The notes beneath the pieces were generated by a model, which searched no databases, was not told the DNA's origin, and saw only the letters and a list, made by a program, of their open reading frames with translations. This document shows, piece by piece, positions 15,844-23,098 of a DNA stretch of 23,161 bases; the stretch's first letter is position 1; each line of letters opens with the position of its first letter. Where the stretch lies: positions 1 through 23,161 of the forward strand of contig JAGLDQ010000001.1 of assembly GCA_023145535.1 (NCBI GenBank), in the 5' to 3' direction. The stretch comes from Cocleimonas sp. (lineage in GTDB: Bacteria > Pseudomonadota > Gammaproteobacteria > Thiotrichales > Thiotrichaceae). The position numbers and the translations under genes were made by a program.

Positions 15844-15942
15844 AAAACATCTCTCATCAGGAGGTGTTATTGTTATAAAAACAAATATGATACTTTTTAA
15901 ACTATAATAAAACTAAGTCATTAAATGAGGAAAAAAATCAGT

Positions 15943-17100
15943 ATGTCAAACCAAACAAAAACCGCTACAGCCACCGGAACAGCCGTTATTCCTGGAACAG
16001 AAATTGCGACAACACAAACAATGAATCAAGAACTTGTTGCTTATAACCAGATCGACGCAGGAGAAAAAAAAGAAGTGGATTCGATTCTCGGCGAAATTGA
16101 TATGAGTGATCGTACTAGCATTATCTTTTTTGGTAGTAAAGCGCAGGAGCAGATGAGTACCATTTCAGAGAGAATGCTGGAAGGGGTACGTAATAAAGAC
16201 CTTGGTAGTGCCAGCACATCATTGAATGAAATGGTGGTTGCGATTAAAGGGTTTGATATTGATGAGTTAGACCCTAATAAAAAACAAGGTTTTTTTGCTA
16301 AACTCTTTGGTAAAGCCAAGCCCATTGCGCTTTTCATGAGTCAATATTCAGATATTAAAAAGCAAATTAATGAAATCACCGATAAAATGGAAGGGCAAAA
16401 AACGCAACTATTGACGGATATTGTCTCTCTGGATAAGTTGTATGAAGCAAATTTAGATTTCTTCCATAAACTGGAGCTTTACATTGCGGCTGGTGAGGAA
16501 AAACTAACTCGCTTGGATCGTGACAGTATTCCTGCACTGCTTGCTGAAGCAGAAGCGGATAGTGAGGACATGCTCAAAGCTCAGGCGATCAGAGATTTAC
16601 GGAGTGCGCGTGATGATTTAGAGCGGCGTTTACATGACTTACGTTTAACCCGTCAAGTAGCAATGCAAAGTTTGCCGAGTATCCGTTTAGTACAAGAAAA
16701 TGACAAAACACTCATCAATAAAATCAATTCAACACTGATTAATACCGTTCCATTATGGAAAAATCAGCTCGCGCAGGCGGTGACCATTTTCCGTATGAGT
16801 GATGCCGCTGAGACGGTAAAGCTGGCCTCAGATTTAACCAATGAGTTGCTGGAATCTAATGCGACCAATCTGAAAAATGCAAATGAAGAAGTAAGAACAC
16901 AGATGGAACGTGGTATCTTTGACATTGAATCCGTACGCAAAGCGAATGAAACATTGGTTGCGACGATTAATGACAGTTTAAGAATCGCGGATGAAGGTAA
17001 GGCGGCGCGTGCAGAAGCCGAGACAGAATTGAAAACACTGGAAGGCGAATTGCGTCAGGCGCTTATTTCAGCGAAGGCGAAAGCAGACAAAGTTGATTAA
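15943..17100 (+). CDS. telA: TelA-family toxic anion resistance protein
   Basis: A 385-residue, almost wholly alpha-helical protein of the TelA/YaaN family (toxic anion resistance; KlaA/TelA of plasmid RK2). Typical segments are present: DRTSIIFFGSKAQEQMSTISERML, GFFAKLFGKAKP, LDKLYEANLDFFHKLELYIAAGE, LRSARDDLERRLHDLRLTRQVAMQSLPSIRLVQENDK, and the C-terminal coiled-coil. Family members give tellurite or other envelope-stress resistance by an unknown mechanism. There is no membrane segment, so it should act at the membrane by binding partners. An in-frame ATG lies 18 bases earlier, but AGGA at 15928-15931 is placed for the ATG at 15943, so that start is chosen. xpaC is upstream and the SPFH gene 122 bases downstream on the same strand. 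Confidence 0.92.
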   Translation: MSNQTKTATATGTAVIPGTEIATTQTMNQELVAYNQIDAGEKKEVDSILGEIDMSDRTSIIFFGSKAQEQMSTISERMLEGVRNKDLGSASTSLNEMVVAIKGFDIDELDPNKKQGFFAKLFGKAKPIALFMSQYSDIKKQINEITDKMEGQKTQLLTDIVSLDKLYEANLDFFHKLELYIAAGEEKLTRLDRDSIPALLAEAEADSEDMLKAQAIRDLRSARDDLERRLHDLRLTRQVAMQSLPSIRLVQENDKTLINKINSTLINTVPLWKNQLAQAVTIFRMSDAAETVKLASDLTNELLESNATNLKNANEEVRTQMERGIFDIESVRKANETLVATINDSLRIADEGKAARAEAETELKTLEGELRQALISAKAKADKVD

Positions 17101-17222
17101 AGCACGGTAACTAGAACTAATAGCAATAAATGGAGTGCCATTATCTAATCGCAACATGTTCTGATAAAGCAAGGCAAGAAGATGGTGCTCCCACGATGTG
17201 TATATTATAGGAAACCAATAGA

Positions 17223-18347
17223 ATGAGTCTTTGGGATAAAGTATTTGGTGAGTTCATTGATATAATCGAATGGACAGAAGATAACCCCGATACAATGGTG
17301 TATCGCTATGAGCGTTATGGCAATGAAATAAAATATGGCGCAAAACTTACCGTGCGCGAAACGCAAGTGGCGGTCTTTGTAAACGAAGGGCAGATAGCCG
17401 ATATACTAACACCAGGGTTATACGAGCTAGAAACTAAAAACCTACCCATATTATCAACGTTGCAGCATTGGGATCATGGATTTGAAAGTCCCTTTAAAGC
17501 GGAAGTTTACTTCTTTAATATGCGTCAGTTTACCGACTTAAAATGGGGAACTAAGAACCCTATTATGTTGCGTGATAAAGAATTTAGCATGGTACGTTTG
17601 CGTACTTTTGGAAGTTACTCTATCCGCATTAATGATCCTAAAAAATTCATGATGGAAATTTTGGGAACAGATGGGCATTTCACCGTAACCGAGATTAGTG
17701 ATCAATTACGTAATATTATTGTTTCTCGCTATACCAACATTCTGGGAAAATCCAATATTCCAGTGCTGGATTTAGCGGGTAATTATGATGCCTTAGGTAA
17801 GTTTATTACCAAGCGTATATCCCCTGAGTTTGATGATTATGGTTTAGATCTTACGAAAATCTTGGTTGAGAATATTTCATTACCATCCGTCGTTGAAGAA
17901 GCGCTTGATAAGCGTACCAGTATGGGCATGATCGGTGATTTGGATAAATACCTTAAATATAATGCGGCGGAATCGTTAGCATCTGGCGCAGGAGATGGCT
18001 CGGGAACAAGCGCAATGGCAATGGAAATGGGAATTGGATTAGCCGTAGGGCAGCAAATGAGTCATGCGCTACAGCCAAAACAGGCATCCGAGGGAGCAAC
18101 ACATGCCGCTCCGCCACCTATTCCTGGAAATCGTTGGCATGTCGCATTAAATGATGAGTCAACAGGGCCTCATTCCATTCCGACTATCAAAGGAATGGTG
18201 CAAGAAGGGGTTATTGCGGCGGATACTCTAGTTTGGAGTTCTGGAATGGCAGAATGGCAACCAGCGATAGAAAATTCAACGTTTAAAGTATTTTTAGAGC
18301 AGGCCAGTGAGAATCAGCCTCCTCCAGTGCCTAAAAAAGCGAATTAA
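17223..18347 (+). CDS. SPFH-domain protein with C-terminal GYF_2 domain
   Basis: A 374-residue protein. Residues about 40-235 form an SPFH/band-7-type domain of the YdjI group (often labelled virion core protein-like), with V-E-Q-AVFVN-G-IAD-L-PG-Y-LET, MLRDKEFSMVRLRTFGSYSIRI, and the NISLPSVVEEALDKRTSMGMIGDLDKY segment. A Gly/Ala/Met-rich low-complexity stretch (about 252-285) and a Pro-rich linker (296-301) lead to a GYF_2 domain (about 304-350, RWHVALNDESTGPHS then TLVWSSGMAEWQPA), which normally binds proline-rich partners. Its own tail has QPPPVP (365-370). There is no zinc ribbon and no transmembrane segment, so it is a peripheral scaffold. A GGA ten bases before the ATG is the ribosome site. 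It closes the XpaC-TelA cassette. Confidence 0.87.
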   Translation: MSLWDKVFGEFIDIIEWTEDNPDTMVYRYERYGNEIKYGAKLTVRETQVAVFVNEGQIADILTPGLYELETKNLPILSTLQHWDHGFESPFKAEVYFFNMRQFTDLKWGTKNPIMLRDKEFSMVRLRTFGSYSIRINDPKKFMMEILGTDGHFTVTEISDQLRNIIVSRYTNILGKSNIPVLDLAGNYDALGKFITKRISPEFDDYGLDLTKILVENISLPSVVEEALDKRTSMGMIGDLDKYLKYNAAESLASGAGDGSGTSAMAMEMGIGLAVGQQMSHALQPKQASEGATHAAPPPIPGNRWHVALNDESTGPHSIPTIKGMVQEGVIAADTLVWSSGMAEWQPAIENSTFKVFLEQASENQPPPVPKKAN

Positions 18348-18359
18348 CAAAAATAATCT

Positions 18360-18386
18360 GGTCGGTGTCGTTTTGCGAAACCGACC
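18360..18386 (+). terminator. Strong hairpin after SPFH gene
   Basis: GGTCGGT (18360-18366) pairs with ACCGACC (18380-18386), and inside it TCG (18368-18370) pairs with CGA (18376-18378) around a TTTTG loop; one G-A mismatch separates the two helices. It lies 13 bases after the stop of the SPFH gene. The sequence after it on this strand (ATAAACTTTCC) lacks a T run; on the opposite strand the following TTATTTTTG is T-rich. So it may be a weak or factor-assisted terminator for the cassette, or a bidirectional 3' structure. Confidence 0.5.
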
Positions 18387-18428
18387 ATAAACTTTCCTCT
18401 GACGCTAAAAAATATCCCCTTTCTTATT

Positions 18429-19469
18429 ATGACCACTCTAAATATCCCTATGCCAGATGACTGGCATTTACACCTCCGCTCAGGAGAAATGCTGAATAAA
18501 GTATTACCCTATACCAGTTCACATTTTGCTCGCGCTATTATTATGCCTAATCTGCCATCACCTGTGATCACAACAGCAGATGCAAATAACTATCGACAAG
18601 AAATCATCGATAATCTTCCAGAAAATCATCATTTTACGCCTTTAATGACGCTGTATATGACAGAGAGTACTGATCCAGACGATGTACGATTAGGTTATAT
18701 GAAGGGTGAGGTACAAGCTGTTAAATTATATCCAGCTGGTGCAACCACTCATTCAGATGCTGGCGTAAAAAATCTAGAAAAAATCTATCCTGTGCTTGAT
18801 GTTATGGAGCAGATTGGAATGCCATTTTTAGTTCATGGTGAAGTCGTTGATCGTGATGTTGATATTTTTGACCGAGAAGCTGTCTTTATTGAAACCAAGC
18901 TAATTCCCATCAGGCAGCGTTTTCCTCATCTTAAAATAGTGTTTGAGCATTTAACCACGAAAGAGGGGGTAGACTATGTACTTTCTAGTAATGAAAATAC
19001 GGCAGCGACAATCACACCGCATCATCTCGTTATCAATCGTAATGCGATGTTGGTCGGTGGAATTAAACCGCATTATTACTGTTTACCCGTAGCAAAACGT
19101 GAATCACACCGATTGGCGCTAAGACAAGCTGCAACCAGTGGTGATGCCCGATTTTTTTTAGGAACAGACTCAGCGCCGCATTTAATAAATGCTAAAGAAA
19201 GCGCTTGTGGGTGTGCAGGAATTTTTAATGTCGCCAATGCAATCGCCGTGGTAACGCAGGTTTTTGAAGATGAAAATACATTGCCAGCGTTAGAGAAATT
19301 TTTATCATTAAATGGTGCGGCATTTTATGGACTTGCCGTTAATGATAGGCGGATTGTATTAGAGCGTTCAGAGCAGTGTTTGCCAATACCTGATAATATT
19401 AAGCTAGCAGAGGGAGAGGTGACAGCATTTGACCCAATGATGGATGTTTATTGGAGAGTGAGAGGATAA
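18429..19469 (+). CDS. pyrC: Dihydroorotase, class II
   Basis: PyrC closes N-carbamoyl-L-aspartate to L-dihydroorotate in pyrimidine synthesis. The 346 residues fit the E. coli class II enzyme (348). Binuclear zinc ligands are all visible: His13 and His15 in PDDWHLHLR, the carbamylated Lys99 in VKLYPAGATTHSDAGV, His136 in LVHGEV, His174 in FEHLTTKEGV, and Asp247 in FFLGTDSAPH. ITPHHL and GGIKPHYYCLPVAKRE line the substrate site, and SACGCAGIFNVANAI is conserved near the C-terminus. It is 81 bases after the SPFH gene, beyond the hairpin at 18360, so it probably has its own promoter. It is convergent with the double-thioredoxin gene. Confidence 0.98.
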   Translation: MTTLNIPMPDDWHLHLRSGEMLNKVLPYTSSHFARAIIMPNLPSPVITTADANNYRQEIIDNLPENHHFTPLMTLYMTESTDPDDVRLGYMKGEVQAVKLYPAGATTHSDAGVKNLEKIYPVLDVMEQIGMPFLVHGEVVDRDVDIFDREAVFIETKLIPIRQRFPHLKIVFEHLTTKEGVDYVLSSNENTAATITPHHLVINRNAMLVGGIKPHYYCLPVAKRESHRLALRQAATSGDARFFLGTDSAPHLINAKESACGCAGIFNVANAIAVVTQVFEDENTLPALEKFLSLNGAAFYGLAVNDRRIVLERSEQCLPIPDNIKLAEGEVTAFDPMMDVYWRVRG

Positions 19470-19496
19470 AGTGGTTTTCACATTAAATCAGTTACG

Positions 19497-20747
19497 TTAT
19501 TTTTTCACATCAACGTTAGCCTTTCTTTTCTCAACTTCTTTAAAGCGTCCAAATTGTTGATAAGACCAGTCTTTATCAAATGCATTCTCTAATACATATT
19601 GGCAAGAATAGAGCATTCTTTTCTTGCGCAATAAGGCATCTGTTTGTAGTACTTTTCTCCCTTTTTTATCAAAAAATACCAGTGCAGGATAATGCTGGAA
19701 ATTTAAGTCTTTTACCCATTGTGCGGGTGTTGTCAAAGATTTATCAGGTTTAGTTAGCTTTGTTTTATTATCATCTGCATTAAATTTAACAAACTTAAAC
19801 TGTGTTAATACCTCTTTAATGGAGGCAGTCGGTAGAATGTTTTCATAAAAATCAGTGCAGTCTTGGCAATTGTTTTCTTCAAATAATATAACTAACGGTT
19901 TTGATGATTGTTGAGTATGTGTGAAGTCGACTGTTGTGTTGTTGAATAATGCTTTTGCAACGGTTTCTTCATAAAGCCCTGAAATTAATTGGTCTGCTAG
20001 GCTCGGTTGATAAGCTTCTTTTTCCTGCTCTTTTATATAAGTGTGAAGATTTTTTGTCTGGTAATGTTCTTCTGATACATAGTTTAAAATATGTTTGAAA
20101 TTCTTCGGAGATTGATAACCAATGGCTTGAAAAATGGGCTTGCCTTCTTTATCGTAAAAAATAAGCGTTGGGGTAAATTGAACGCCTGCTTTTTTAGCAA
20201 AGTCTTTAGCAGCCATTTCCTCACCACTAAAATCGACGATTTCAACATCATTAAAGATTTCTAGTCCAGTGGACATGAAGTTTTTTTGTACCTGTTTAGC
20301 TATATCGCTATCACCAAGACTTAACTTAATAAATTTATCACAGTAGGGACACCCTTGGGTGGTAAAGAGGAGGAAGGCTCCTTTTTTTTGATCATCAACC
20401 GCATCCGCTAAATCTTCTTGATAGTTTAAGAAATCACTTTTATGAAACCAATCGGGGTATTTAATTTTACCAATAAAATTATCATCAAAGCGATCTTCAT
20501 AAACTGTTTTTAAATCAGTAGCAAGACTTCGATTGGGTTGAGAAGACAGCTCTGCTTCTTGTGTCTCGAGTTCTGTTGTTTTACTCGAGGTGGTTGATAT
20601 TTCAGATTCTTTTTGTAACGCTGTCATGCTGTCGATCTCTTTAGCATGAGTAATACCGCTCTGTAACATCGTTAATATTAGAAGTAGTAAAAAGGGTTTT
20701 ACTACTTCCTTCCTTATAAAGATGCTCGATATATAAAGCTGAAACAT
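19497..20747 (-). CDS. Exported protein with two thioredoxin-like domains
   Basis: A 416-residue protein with an N-terminal signal or anchor (hydrophobic residues about 17-30, then GITHAKE). After a Ser/Thr/Glu-rich linker (about 40-80), domain 1 (about 100-230) has a CPYC active site at Cys133 and Cys136 (TTQGCPYCDKF) and cis-Pro193 in FTPTLIFYD, much like periplasmic SoxW-type thioredoxins. Domain 2 (about 280-385) has CQDC at Cys294 and Cys297 (ENNCQDCTDF) and Pro354 in YPALVFFD. The basic C-terminus ends KRKANVDVKK. It should exchange disulfides outside the cytoplasm. AAGGGG four bases before the ATG supports this start. It is eight bases downstream of the rhodanese-like gene, so they form an operon. 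Substrate unknown; a sulfur-oxidation link is inference. Confidence 0.85.
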   Translation of the reverse strand: MFQLYISSIFIRKEVVKPFLLLLILTMLQSGITHAKEIDSMTALQKESEISTTSSKTTELETQEAELSSQPNRSLATDLKTVYEDRFDDNFIGKIKYPDWFHKSDFLNYQEDLADAVDDQKKGAFLLFTTQGCPYCDKFIKLSLGDSDIAKQVQKNFMSTGLEIFNDVEIVDFSGEEMAAKDFAKKAGVQFTPTLIFYDKEGKPIFQAIGYQSPKNFKHILNYVSEEHYQTKNLHTYIKEQEKEAYQPSLADQLISGLYEETVAKALFNNTTVDFTHTQQSSKPLVILFEENNCQDCTDFYENILPTASIKEVLTQFKFVKFNADDNKTKLTKPDKSLTTPAQWVKDLNFQHYPALVFFDKKGRKVLQTDALLRKKRMLYSCQYVLENAFDKDWSYQQFGRFKEVEKRKANVDVKK

Positions 20748-20755
20748 AAATCCCC

Positions 20756-21475
20756 TTATCTGTTTTTACTAATTGTTGTAAATCCTACTTGAAGCCAATC
20801 TTGTAAGCCGCCACGATACCAGTGTAGTTTGTTGGCAGGGTATCCTAAGATAAGCAAGTTTTTAATCGTATTTGAAGCCTGATTTCCCCACACTCCATTA
20901 CCAAAGATTAGTAATTCTTTAGCATGAGAAAAATCCCATTTATTTTTACTTAATTGTTCAGCACCTAGTAATACAAACAGTCTTTTTATTATGGTTGACT
21001 CTATTTTATTATCAAAAAGAGGATAGGGTAAATTAATAGCGCTTGGTATCGTTGATTGTGCATGCCAAGGGGGAAGTCGTCCATCAAGCAATATTCCTTT
21101 TCCTCTAATGGCTTTATCACTAATGAAATTAAGTAACTCTAACTCACCCACCACCCCTACCATTGGTTTTATTTGAAAGGGTTGAACGCAAGAAGGAGGA
21201 CAAATGCGAGAGGTTTTAGCAAAATTATTTGTCAGGCGATGCTGTGGATTTTGTTCTCTTTCTATGCGCACCATTCTCCCTTTATGAATCACATCAAGAT
21301 GACGAAAATCTGTCGTTATATTGATCTCAGGTGATTTTTTTGGTATAGGTGCTGCTTCTGTTGTAGAAAAAAGTAGAATAAAAAAAACTAGACTTAATAA
21401 TAGATGAATAATGTAATTTTCGCTGATCTTTAGATCACACTTTATAAAAATTCCCTTTTTAAGTATATGTTGCAT
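20756..21475 (-). CDS. Exported rhodanese-like protein lacking the active-site cysteine
   Basis: A 239-residue protein with a long basic N-terminus, one hydrophobic segment (about 22-37), and likely cleavage at STTEA-AP. Residues 57-101 hold a conserved block (DFRHLDVIHKGRMVRIER, then FAKTSRICPPSCVQPF with Cys92 and Cys96) known from rhodanese-like proteins of sulfur-oxidising proteobacteria. The rhodanese fold spans about 110-235, with LLDGRLPPWHAQSTIPSAINLP and GYPANKLHWYRGGLQDW. At the active-site loop, where relatives with C-N-G-x-W-C carry cysteines, this protein reads GNGVWGNQAS: Gly192 and Gly197 replace them (GGT at 20902-20900), so sulfur transfer by the classical route is unlikely. 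GGGAGAG seven bases before the ATG supports the start. It is followed after eight bases by the double-thioredoxin gene. Confidence 0.8.
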   Translation of the reverse strand: MQHILKKGIFIKCDLKISENYIIHLLLSLVFFILLFSTTEAAPIPKKSPEINITTDFRHLDVIHKGRMVRIEREQNPQHRLTNNFAKTSRICPPSCVQPFQIKPMVGVVGELELLNFISDKAIRGKGILLDGRLPPWHAQSTIPSAINLPYPLFDNKIESTIIKRLFVLLGAEQLSKNKWDFSHAKELLIFGNGVWGNQASNTIKNLLILGYPANKLHWYRGGLQDWLQVGFTTISKNR

Positions 21476-21988
21476 GATTTACTCTCCCTGTCACTTAAAT
21501 AGCCTAGTCTAAATGTTTCAGTCTTTATAAATAAACATCGCATGTTTTTTTATATCGATTGATATATTACTAGGCACCTGCTGAATTTAGCTTTTATTTT
21601 GCTATTTTTTTAGCCTGTTTTAGCGATATTTTTTAAATTCCTATCAAAAATAGGTAAATAAAAACTATTTCATAGTAGCTATTATGTATAGTAATAATAT
21701 TAATTTATATCAAGTAAAACCTGAATTAATTAACAAGTGTGTATTTTTTTATCAAAAATATAAATCAGGTAAAATTAAGGGTGTTAAATATTGACAGTTA
21801 GATAGCATAGAGTGAGTTAAGAAAAACAATGTTTGGCTTCATTAAGTCTCTGGCAAAGTAGCGCTATGGCTTTTTGTGGTTTTTTTGGAGAGAGCAATGC
21901 TAATGAAAGGAGCTTTTTTTAGGCTGTTGTGATTAAATTGAATGGTAGAAGAGTTGAAGTATATTTTATATTGACAATTCCTCTTTCT

Positions 21989-22025
21989 GTAACCATTTTA
22001 TGAAATGGTTACTTTTGATTTTTTT
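21989..22025 (+). terminator. Rho-independent-type terminator with no annotated upstream gene
   Basis: GTAACCATTT (21989-21998) and AAATGGTTAC (22003-22012) form a perfect ten-pair stem with a TATG loop, followed at once on the plus strand by TTTTGA and a run of seven T (22019-22025). The stem is AT-rich but long, and the T tract is on the plus strand only. No plus-strand gene ends here, so it either terminates an undetected short transcript from about 21790 or blocks read-through. Confidence 0.6.
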
Positions 22026-22108
22026 GGTAGATTGTTGACATAAAAAAGGTCGCGATAATGCCTATAAAAAAACCAGATAGGCCAAAGATAATAAGGTTCT
22101 TTACTCAT
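22009..22108 (-). pseudogene. Possible small membrane ORF, broken by one base
   Basis: On the minus strand, one frame reads a convincing membrane peptide, KNLIIFGLSGFFIGIIATFF then MSTIYQKNQK and TAA (22011-22009): one hydrophobic helix and a basic tail. An ATG at 22108-22106 followed by AGT-A would supply an MSK start, but it is out of frame by one base because of an extra A in the AAA that follows. Removing one base would give an intact 32-residue protein. It may be a pseudogene, a sequence error, a frameshifted gene, or chance in AT-rich DNA. No ribosome site is visible. Confidence 0.25.
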
Positions 22109-22147
22109 TTTTTTTGAAAATATAATACGAGCGAAAGAAAGTATTTA

Positions 22148-22168
22148 GTAACAAATGTTATTTGTTAC
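22148..22168. repeat. Hairpin spanning the end of the small hydrolase gene
   Basis: GTAACAAA (22148-22155) and TTTGTTAC (22161-22168) pair perfectly around TGTTA. The TAA stop of the minus-strand gene lies in the loop. No clear T run follows on the minus strand (TAAATACTTTC), so it is a weak terminator candidate at best. Its outer GTAAC/GTTAC pairs and an ATTT element recur in the hairpin at 21989. Confidence 0.35.
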
Positions 22169-22655
22169 GCATTTTAAACTGCATATAGTAATAAATACCC
22201 GCGCCAATAAAGCCACTATACATACAAAGCTTATGTATTTGCTCAACGCTTAAAAGTCGCCAAAAATTATTTTGTTGTGTCAGCGGATAAAATGGCATTA
22301 CATCTGAGTGCATGATGCTATCTAAAAGCACATGACTAAACGTGCCAATAAAGGCACTAAAAAAAACAACCCACCAAGCGATTTTTATTAGATTATCTTT
22401 TTGTGAGAGGCCAAAAATAATCAATCCAATTTCGGATAAATACTTACCTGTCAGTGCAGATACAATGGCTAATAAAGTAGCGCCAACATAAGTATGTGAA
22501 AAGCCGTGGAGATGTCCCTCACCAGTGATGATAACGATCAATGGCTGAATATCCATGACAATCTGCGCCCAGCCGAATACCATTAAGCTAAAGCTTCCTT
22601 GAAGTAGGGCTTTGGTGAATATCCCAATGCCCATATGGAAGGGGGTGAATGGCAT
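22158..22655 (-). CDS. Small integral membrane metal-dependent hydrolase-like protein
   Basis: A 165-residue, highly hydrophobic protein with about four membrane spans (near 20-34, 54-68, 92-106 and 143-158). The metal-site pattern of membrane-bound hydrolase-like proteins is visible: His7 in MPFTPFHMGIG, Asp35 in VMDIQPL, His48/His50/His54 in GEGHLHGFSHTYVG, and His108 plus Asp112 in GTFSHVLLDSIMHSD. It is a short relative of the type encoded at 10332-11330, without the soluble C-terminal part. Substrate unknown. It lies about 60 bases downstream of the GFA-family gene on the same strand and could be co-transcribed with it and glnS. Confidence 0.78.
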   Translation of the reverse strand: MPFTPFHMGIGIFTKALLQGSFSLMVFGWAQIVMDIQPLIVIITGEGHLHGFSHTYVGATLLAIVSALTGKYLSEIGLIIFGLSQKDNLIKIAWWVVFFSAFIGTFSHVLLDSIMHSDVMPFYPLTQQNNFWRLLSVEQIHKLCMYSGFIGAGIYYYMQFKMRNK

Positions 22656-22718
22656 TGTTTTCTTATTATTCCTTACCTGCTCAACGATTATGTTGTTTAA
22701 AGCTTGCTTCTAGAGGAC

Positions 22719-23078
22719 TTATAGCTTTTTTCCTTCAAAAAGACTGACCTCAAGTGATTCGGTATTGATACGATCAATACAGCCTAAATTGACTCTGTAT
22801 TGATCTGGCATACGAAATGTTTGGTGAAATGGATAGATACCACACTTCTTACAGTAAAAATGATGAGCGGTCTTATTGCCAAACTCGTAGAGTCCTAAGC
22901 TTTCTTTCTCATTAATATGAATGGTTAGTTCTTCTGGAGGGATAACAAAGTCAGTCATGACGGCACCACGGCGAATACAAAAGCTACAGTTGCAGCGCAA
23001 GCCGGTTTTAATTTCATCATGCTTAAATGAAAACGTTACATTTCCACAATGACAGTTTCCTTTGTATTCATTCATCAT
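22719..23078 (-). CDS. GFA-family zinc protein (glutathione-dependent formaldehyde-activating enzyme-like)
   Basis: A 119-residue protein of the GFA/CENP-V fold. All seven zinc-type cysteines are present: Cys9 and Cys11 in GNCHCGNV, Cys29, Cys31 and Cys34 in RCNCSFC, and Cys76 and Cys79 in YCKKCG. The founding member was reported to speed formation of S-hydroxymethylglutathione, but most relatives have no proven activity and this one may be a general zinc protein. Two adjacent ATGs open the gene; GGAAG four and seven bases before them serves either. It follows glnS by 20 bases on the same strand without an obvious terminator between. Confidence 0.88.
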   Translation of the reverse strand: MMNEYKGNCHCGNVTFSFKHDEIKTGLRCNCSFCIRRGAVMTDFVIPPEELTIHINEKESLGLYEFGNKTAHHFYCKKCGIYPFHQTFRMPDQYRVNLGCIDRINTESLEVSLFEGKKL

Positions 23079-23098
23079 TTATCTTCCTTTTTTAAGCT

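Larger units (their letters stand above)
21476..22157. other. 680-base AT-rich intergenic region
   Basis: No convincing full-length gene is seen on either strand. It should hold the promoter of the leftward rhodanese-thioredoxin operon. It contains three TTGACA hexamers (21791, 21971, 22035), none with a fully convincing -10; short plus-strand ORFs of 10 and 18 codons (ATGs at 21830 and 21875); a small hairpin (CCTAT 21640-21644 with ATAGG 21650-21654); a strong terminator-like hairpin at 21989-22012; and on the minus strand a frame-broken membrane-type ORF at 22009-22108. Confidence 0.5.

Noticed and set aside
22058..22117. 19-codon plus-strand ORF (MPIKKPDRPK start) with an AAAGG before it
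   Set aside because: It lies opposite a more protein-like membrane frame, ends in a T-run of low complexity, and has no further support.
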